The notes beneath the pieces are model-generated. The model ran no database searches. It saw only the letters and a list, made by a program, of their open reading frames with translations, and was not told the DNA's origin. Position numbers and translations under genes: made by a program. From CAZMVU01 sp964569295 (GTDB lineage: Bacteria; Hydrogenedentota; Hydrogenedentia; Hydrogenedentales; JAGMZX01), in assembly GCA_964569295.1 (NCBI GenBank), contig CAZMVU010000014.1:1-44094 (forward strand): a DNA stretch of 44,094 nucleotides. Direction: 5' to 3'. Positions 42,782 to 44,094 of this stretch are shown here, piece after piece (position 1 is the stretch's first letter; every line of letters starts with the position of its first letter).

Positions 42782-43845
42782 CCGGGTGGTGGCTCAATGG
42801 TCTCCCAGCGGCGCAGCCCGATGCGCGACAGATAAGTAGAGATGACCCGGAATGCGGGATCGATATCCGGCAATGCCTGAATGAAACTGCGTTTACGACT
42901 GCTTTCGGGCCCGCACAATATGGTGAGGGAACCACCTTCCCCGCCCGCGCCGTTGACCTTCCAGCCGAGTGCGCCATGCGCTTTTGCCAGGTCGATGACC
43001 GACTTCGCCGATTCGGAGACGAGTGCGGGGTGCAGCGTTTCTTGCGCCGCCGTGTTTTTGACCATGGCGCGGCCGAGCGCCGCGAAGTCGCCCGTCATGA
43101 TAGCGTCTTTTCCCTCGCGGGCTGCCTCCCGTAACGGAACAAGCACGCCCTTGTCGGCGCCGGGCGCTTCCAGCCCTTCGATGACCTGCTTGTGCACCTC
43201 GCTCGATGCGTGCGTGCGGCCAAGATACACAAGAACCAGCCGGCGCTCGAGTTCCCACCAGATGCTGTTGGATACGTGCACCTGCGATACGGAGGCGTGC
43301 GGGTAGTCGAACATCTCGATAAAGCAAATGCCGCCGTAGGCGGAGCAAAGCTGATCCTGAATACCGCATTGCAGCCCGAGCATTTCCGTTTCAACGCGAT
43401 GGGCGGTTTGGGCCACCTCGTGAGGCGTCATACGCCCTTCACACAGCAGGTCGGTGGCGCCCAGCAATGCCACACTCAATGCGGCGGAGGTGCCCGTCGA
43501 GCAGCCGGCCGGCGCGTTGCTGTAGAGGTTCACTTCAAAGGATAGGTTTGCGGGCAGGTTCATGATGTCGATGCATGCCTCGATAAGCGGATGCCGGTCG
43601 TACTCGATGGGCGCCGGGTCGAGCACATAGCGGTCACCGAAGTTTTCCGCATGGATGGTAATGCGCCGGCTCTCGCCGGGCGGCGTCTCGACGATGTAGA
43701 TCTGGACCTCGGCGTACGGGTACACGCCGATGTTGAGCACGGCGCCGGTTTCCGCGAACCACGTATCTGTCCAACCGCCCAAGTCGCAAACGCGGATAGG
43801 CGCCATCGCGTTGATAATGCGCACCGGCTGAGTATGCTCGCTCAT
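42775..43845 (-). CDS. GHMP-family sugar kinase (HddA/fucokinase-like)
   Basis: The protein has 356 residues. The GHMP fold is clear: APIRVCDLGGWTDTWF near residue 15, the ATP loop NAPAGCSTGTSAALSVAL at about 109-126, the QCGIQDQLCSAYGG active-site region, and KVNGAGGEGGSLTIL near 295. It phosphorylates a sugar at the anomeric carbon, as D-glycero-D-manno-heptose-7-phosphate kinase HddA and related enzymes do. The exact substrate is inference. GGGAGGAAT precedes the ATG. It lies next to a nucleotide-sugar dehydrogenase and a HAD phosphatase, which suggests a local sugar-activation theme. Confidence 0.85.
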   Translation of the reverse strand: MSEHTQPVRIINAMAPIRVCDLGGWTDTWFAETGAVLNIGVYPYAEVQIYIVETPPGESRRITIHAENFGDRYVLDPAPIEYDRHPLIEACIDIMNLPANLSFEVNLYSNAPAGCSTGTSAALSVALLGATDLLCEGRMTPHEVAQTAHRVETEMLGLQCGIQDQLCSAYGGICFIEMFDYPHASVSQVHVSNSIWWELERRLVLVYLGRTHASSEVHKQVIEGLEAPGADKGVLVPLREAAREGKDAIMTGDFAALGRAMVKNTAAQETLHPALVSESAKSVIDLAKAHGALGWKVNGAGGEGGSLTILCGPESSRKRSFIQALPDIDPAFRVISTYLSRIGLRRWETIEPPPGR

Positions 43846-44043
43846 CTTAGAATTCCTCCCACAGCAGAAGATCCCCGCCCCTGGTTTGTCACCGCACCCC
43901 GATCACGCAGCGCGGAAAGTATGGGCAAGAATACGCCGAGAACGCAACATGGCGCGCTGAAATGGTTCCAACGTAGGCTTTGCCCACAACCCCAGGCTGG
44001 GAAAGCGCGTTACGTCCTTGGTGGTTCGGGGTGACTTGGGATT

Positions 44044-44058
44044 AGTGCCTTAGGCACT
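44044..44058. repeat. AGTGCCT-T-AGGCACT inverted repeat at the right edge
   Basis: Two 7-base arms flank one T. It lies about 200 bases before the kinase start on the minus strand and could be an operator or a short mobile-repeat end. Confidence 0.3.
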
Positions 44059-44094
44059 GACTCGTATAAAGAACAACAAGAAGTTATTCGGGCA

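Noticed and set aside
1..44094. CRISPR array, prophage or defence island
   Set aside because: No regularly spaced repeats, no cas, integrase, capsid or known defence genes were seen in the window.

Overview
The window is about 44 kb of GC-rich (roughly 60%) bacterial chromosome with dense coding, short intergenic gaps and many 4-8 base gene overlaps. The gene content is chromosomal: dnaE, tex, folK, panB-panC-panD, purB, a tRNA-Gly and a lytic transglycosylase. Two proteins carry Gram-negative-type lipoprotein signals. Taken together (a PEGA-like lipoprotein, two CgeB-like glycosyltransferases, a eukaryotic-type protein kinase, an archaeal-type IMP cyclohydrolase) the window looks like an uncultured Gram-negative lineage such as Hydrogenedentota or a relative of the Planctomycetota. 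That placement is inference; no 16S or ribosomal protein gene is present to test it. I see no prophage, IS transposase, CRISPR array or defence island.

Layout. 1-6.5 kb: a radical SAM/methyltransferase fusion, a PEGA-like lipoprotein, an orphan GHKL ATPase and a two-repeat lipoprotein. 6.7-9.6 kb: folK-panB-panC-panD, a pterin and pantothenate/beta-alanine block; a 173-nt insertion with a 21-bp direct repeat sits exactly at the panB/panC junction. 10.1-16.6 kb: a transaldolase-like enzyme, a CgeB-like glycosyltransferase overlapping a polytopic membrane protein, a secreted amidohydrolase, and a second CgeB-like paralogue facing it. 16.6-21.4 kb: a large secreted glycosidase-like protein and the RNA-binding regulator Tex.

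21.4-24.7 kb: a tightly overlapping minus-strand operon (GT2 lipid-sugar transferase, ATP-grasp ligase, SDR epimerase, DUF2007 protein). 24.8-28.5 kb: a YpsA/MoCo-carrier-like protein, the purO-purB pair and a Ser/Thr kinase. 28.5-32.1 kb: a 2-hydroxyacid dehydrogenase, a 713-base stretch without a convincing gene, tRNA-Gly(CCC) with a strong promoter, a methyltransferase and an alpha/beta hydrolase. 32.2-36.2 kb: pncC (CinA C-terminal type) coupled by a 4-base overlap to dnaE.

36.3-44.1 kb: a PhoD-like phosphatase, an SLT lytic transglycosylase behind a structured leader, a CPBP-family membrane protein whose catalytic residues are missing, a HAD phosphatase, a UDP-ManNAc dehydrogenase-like enzyme and a GHMP sugar kinase.

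The most notable observations are the panB/panC insertion, which kept the stop/start coupling at both ends by making a 57-codon mini-ORF; the four-gene GT2/ATP-grasp/SDR/DUF2007 operon; the apparently dead CPBP protease; the radical SAM-methyltransferase fusion; the PurO-type cyclohydrolase next to PurB; and a shared promoter element in front of the two lipoprotein genes. Minus-strand genes are common, and most long antisense reading frames are by-products of GC-rich third codon positions.
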